The translations under genes and the position numbers were made by a program. From assembly GCA_014361085.1 (NCBI GenBank), contig JACIWG010000072.1:1-7551 (forward strand): DNA of 7,551 nt, given 5' to 3'. Positions 6,036 through 7,551 of this stretch are shown piece after piece. This DNA is from Nitrososphaeria archaeon (GTDB lineage Archaea; Thermoproteota; Nitrososphaeria; JACIWG01). Numbering within the stretch: the stretch's first letter is position 1; each line of letters opens with the position of its first letter. The notes beneath the pieces are model-generated. The model had not been told where the DNA came from and searched no databases. It saw only the letters and a program-made list of their open reading frames with translations.

Positions 6036-6929
6036 ATGATAGGAGAAGTTGAAAAGGAATTTAGAAGGCTTCTTGATGGAGCATGTGAGCTTCATGTTCA
6101 CTGTTCTCCAGACATTATTAAGAGGTCGGTTACAGAAATAGGGCTTGCAAAAATGTGTAAGGAATTAGGCTATAGGGCTATAGTTTCAAAAAACCATTTT
6201 ACACCAACATATGATAGGGCCTACTATGTAAGGGGCATTGTGCCAGAAATAGAGTTTTTCGGTGGAATAGTGTTAAATTATACTTTGGGGGGACTTAATC
6301 CTCGGGCTGTAAAGGCTGCAATAGCATATGGTGCAAAGGAAGTTTGGATGCCAACATTCGATTCTGACAATCACTTAAAAAAAGCAGGACAAATTATGTA
6401 TGACCCTAAAAGGTTTGAAAAACATGTAGACTTTAGATTAAAGGATGGACTTAAGATACTTGATGAGGAGGGAAAAATAAAGGATGAAGTATATGAGATA
6501 CTGGACTTGATTTCTGAAAACGACATAATATTGGGTACAGGACACGTTTCTAAGGAGGAGGTTTTCAAACTTGTTAAAGAGGCTAGAGGAAAGGGTATAA
6601 AAATTTTGGTTACACATGTAGACTATTTTGTTACAAGACTGAGTCCAGAAGAGCAGATAGAGTTGGCTGAAATGGGAGCCTATCTTGAACATTGTGCATT
6701 TTCTTGTATAGATAGTTCTGAAAAACTTGACCCGAAGAATGTGGCTTATGCAATAAGAAAAGTTGGTGTAGAAAAATGTGTGATATCAAGTGACCTTGGA
6801 CAAATAGATAACCCTGACCCAATATCGGGTCTAATAGAATATATTAGAATGCTAAAAGATGCGGGAATAGAAGATGATTTAATTGAAAAGATGTTGAAGG
6901 ATAATCCATCAAAACTTTTGGAAATATAA
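6036..6929 (+). CDS. Putative metal-dependent hydrolase, DUF6282-like (amidohydrolase/PHP-type barrel)
   Basis: This is a 297-residue protein with no signal peptide or membrane segment. Likely metal ligands and catalytic residues occur in the order expected of an amidohydrolase-like TIM barrel: ELHVHCSPD (18-26; H20, H22, D26), VSKNHFTPT (50-58; K52, H54), GTGHVS (167-172; H170), VTHVD (192-196; H194) and SSDLGQ (251-256; D253). It closes with DNPSKLLEI, like the NPxxLL tail of many amidohydrolases. From memory this pattern matches proteins named DUF6282, whose function is not known to me. It begins 23 nt after lysC and ends 3 nt from the convergent phosphatase. A link to aspartate-family metabolism is suggested only by position. 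The hydrolase fold is fairly sure; the substrate is unknown. Confidence 0.75.
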   Translation: MIGEVEKEFRRLLDGACELHVHCSPDIIKRSVTEIGLAKMCKELGYRAIVSKNHFTPTYDRAYYVRGIVPEIEFFGGIVLNYTLGGLNPRAVKAAIAYGAKEVWMPTFDSDNHLKKAGQIMYDPKRFEKHVDFRLKDGLKILDEEGKIKDEVYEILDLISENDIILGTGHVSKEEVFKLVKEARGKGIKILVTHVDYFVTRLSPEEQIELAEMGAYLEHCAFSCIDSSEKLDPKNVAYAIRKVGVEKCVISSDLGQIDNPDPISGLIEYIRMLKDAGIEDDLIEKMLKDNPSKLLEI

Positions 6930-6934
6930 TTTTT
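6930..6934 (+). terminator. T5 tract after the hydrolase gene
   Basis: TTTTT directly follows the TAA stop codon at 6927-6929, without a hairpin, and overlaps the stop of the convergent phosphatase gene. It is short, so this is a weak candidate for an archaeal oligo-U terminator. Confidence 0.3.
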
Positions 6935-7551
6935 AATATACAAAATTGTTAGCGTCAACCGGCGCCTCAATAGTTTTTAAACAGTATCTCAAATCTTTTG
7001 GCGCAAGCTTTGTGGAAAGTGGAACAAGCATATATCCTATCCTTTGATTAAAATAGGGGGAACCAGCTCTAGAAAAAAGGGTTATTACTCTACCACCATG
7101 ATTTAACTTGAAGCCTTCACACGGCTCATGACCTCTAACTATTGCAACCAAACCATTAGCTTTGAGAAATCTTTCAGTCACATTCTTTCCAAAATATAGT
7201 CCAGCGCCTCTAGGTGATGGCCTAGTTTCAAGAATATCCTCTACGGGATCACTCCATAAAACTTCTTCAAACAATTTTAAAGACGGGTTCCTGAGCGAGT
7301 ACAAACTTGAGTCCGATATTGGTGGACCACCGTGAACGAAAAACAGGCCGTTGCCTGTAAATGATGCAAGGGGGAGCTGCTGAAAAAGGTTGAATGAGGC
7401 CTTATAGAGGGTTAACCAATTCTGTGGAAAACGGGTTCTCAAAACATATGGGAAATCGTGTGGATATGGAAGCAATTCGATAGGCGGTTCATGGTTTCCT
7501 CTTAAAAGTAAGATTTGTTCTCTAGACTCTTGCTTCAGAAGAAGTAGGAAT
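6933..7551 (-). CDS. PPP-family Ser/Thr protein phosphatase (PP1/PP2A-like), 5' end outside the window
   Basis: The frame stays open to the window edge, so only about 206 C-terminal residues are visible and the true start is upstream. Counting from the first complete codon (7550), LLLRGNHE (14-21) carries a metal Asn and the catalytic His. FVHGG (71-75) carries a metal His, WSDP (99-102) matches the PP1/PP2A loop, and IVRGHE (137-142) supplies the conserved Arg and another metal His. These define the eukaryote-like PPP phosphatases that dephosphorylate Ser/Thr and occur in some archaea. The N-terminal GDxHG and GDxxDRG motifs should lie beyond the edge. In place of the SAPNY segment of PP1 it has SRAGSPYF (160-167), so toxin and inhibitor contacts known from PP1 would not apply. 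Starting at TTG 7475 would remove GNHE and is not credible. It converges with the hydrolase gene. Confidence 0.9.
   Translation of the reverse strand, partial: FLLLLKQESREQILLLRGNHEPPIELLPYPHDFPYVLRTRFPQNWLTLYKASFNLFQQLPLASFTGNGLFFVHGGPPISDSSLYSLRNPSLKLFEEVLWSDPVEDILETRPSPRGAGLYFGKNVTERFLKANGLVAIVRGHEPCEGFKLNHGGRVITLFSRAGSPYFNQRIGYMLVPLSTKLAPKDLRYCLKTIEAPVDANNFVY

Noticed and set aside
6371..6970. Several minus-strand open frames across the hydrolase gene
   Set aside because: They overlap one another and the conserved hydrolase motifs; composition is that of antisense frames (Ser/Phe/Leu-rich).
1..7551. CRISPR array, insertion sequence, tRNA/rRNA or prophage-like system
   Set aside because: No regularly spaced repeats, transposase motifs, terminal inverted repeats or structural RNA signatures were seen; the window is almost entirely housekeeping coding sequence.

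Overview
This 7.55 kb window looks like chromosomal DNA of an archaeon, probably a TACK-type lineage, although I cannot place it more precisely. Support for archaea comes from the archaeal/fungal type of aspartate-semialdehyde dehydrogenase, a eukaryote-like PPP-family protein phosphatase, and archaeal TATA boxes about 27-32 bp before start codons that lack Shine-Dalgarno sequences (leaderless transcripts). AGA/AGG and ATA codons are heavily used in an AT-rich genome. I see no mobile element, CRISPR array, tRNA or rRNA. All eight genes look intact except the last, which is cut by the window edge.

Layout: (1) 1-103 is a regulatory region with repeated ATTATGCCAT-type dyads around the TATA box of an Lrp/AsnC regulator (104-547, +). 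(2) A universal stress protein (551-1006, -) converges with lrp and is divergent from thrB. (3) Homoserine kinase thrB (1122-2078, +) converges with threonine synthase thrC (2081 to about 3418, -). (4) thrC is divergent from asd (3538-4611, +), which is followed after 12 nt by aspartokinase lysC (4624-6012, +). (5) A putative metal-dependent hydrolase of unknown function, resembling the DUF6282 family (6036-6929, +), follows lysC and probably has its own promoter in the lysC tail. (6) It converges with a PPP-type Ser/Thr phosphatase (6933 to beyond 7551, -).

The core is the aspartate-to-threonine pathway. LysC makes aspartyl phosphate, Asd makes aspartate semialdehyde, ThrB phosphorylates homoserine and ThrC makes threonine. 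Homoserine dehydrogenase, the step between Asd and ThrB, is not in the window. The pathway genes are spread over three transcription units on alternating strands rather than one operon. The thrC/asd divergent promoter region holds a clean 9-bp-arm inverted repeat that could co-regulate both directions. lrp carries its own dyads, one overlapping its start codon, which suggests autoregulation. I found no copy of the lrp dyad near the threonine genes.

There is no spectacular new system here. The points most worth a second look are the lrp operator architecture, the thrC/asd dyad and the resulting thrC start revision, and the uncharacterised hydrolase linked to the pathway.
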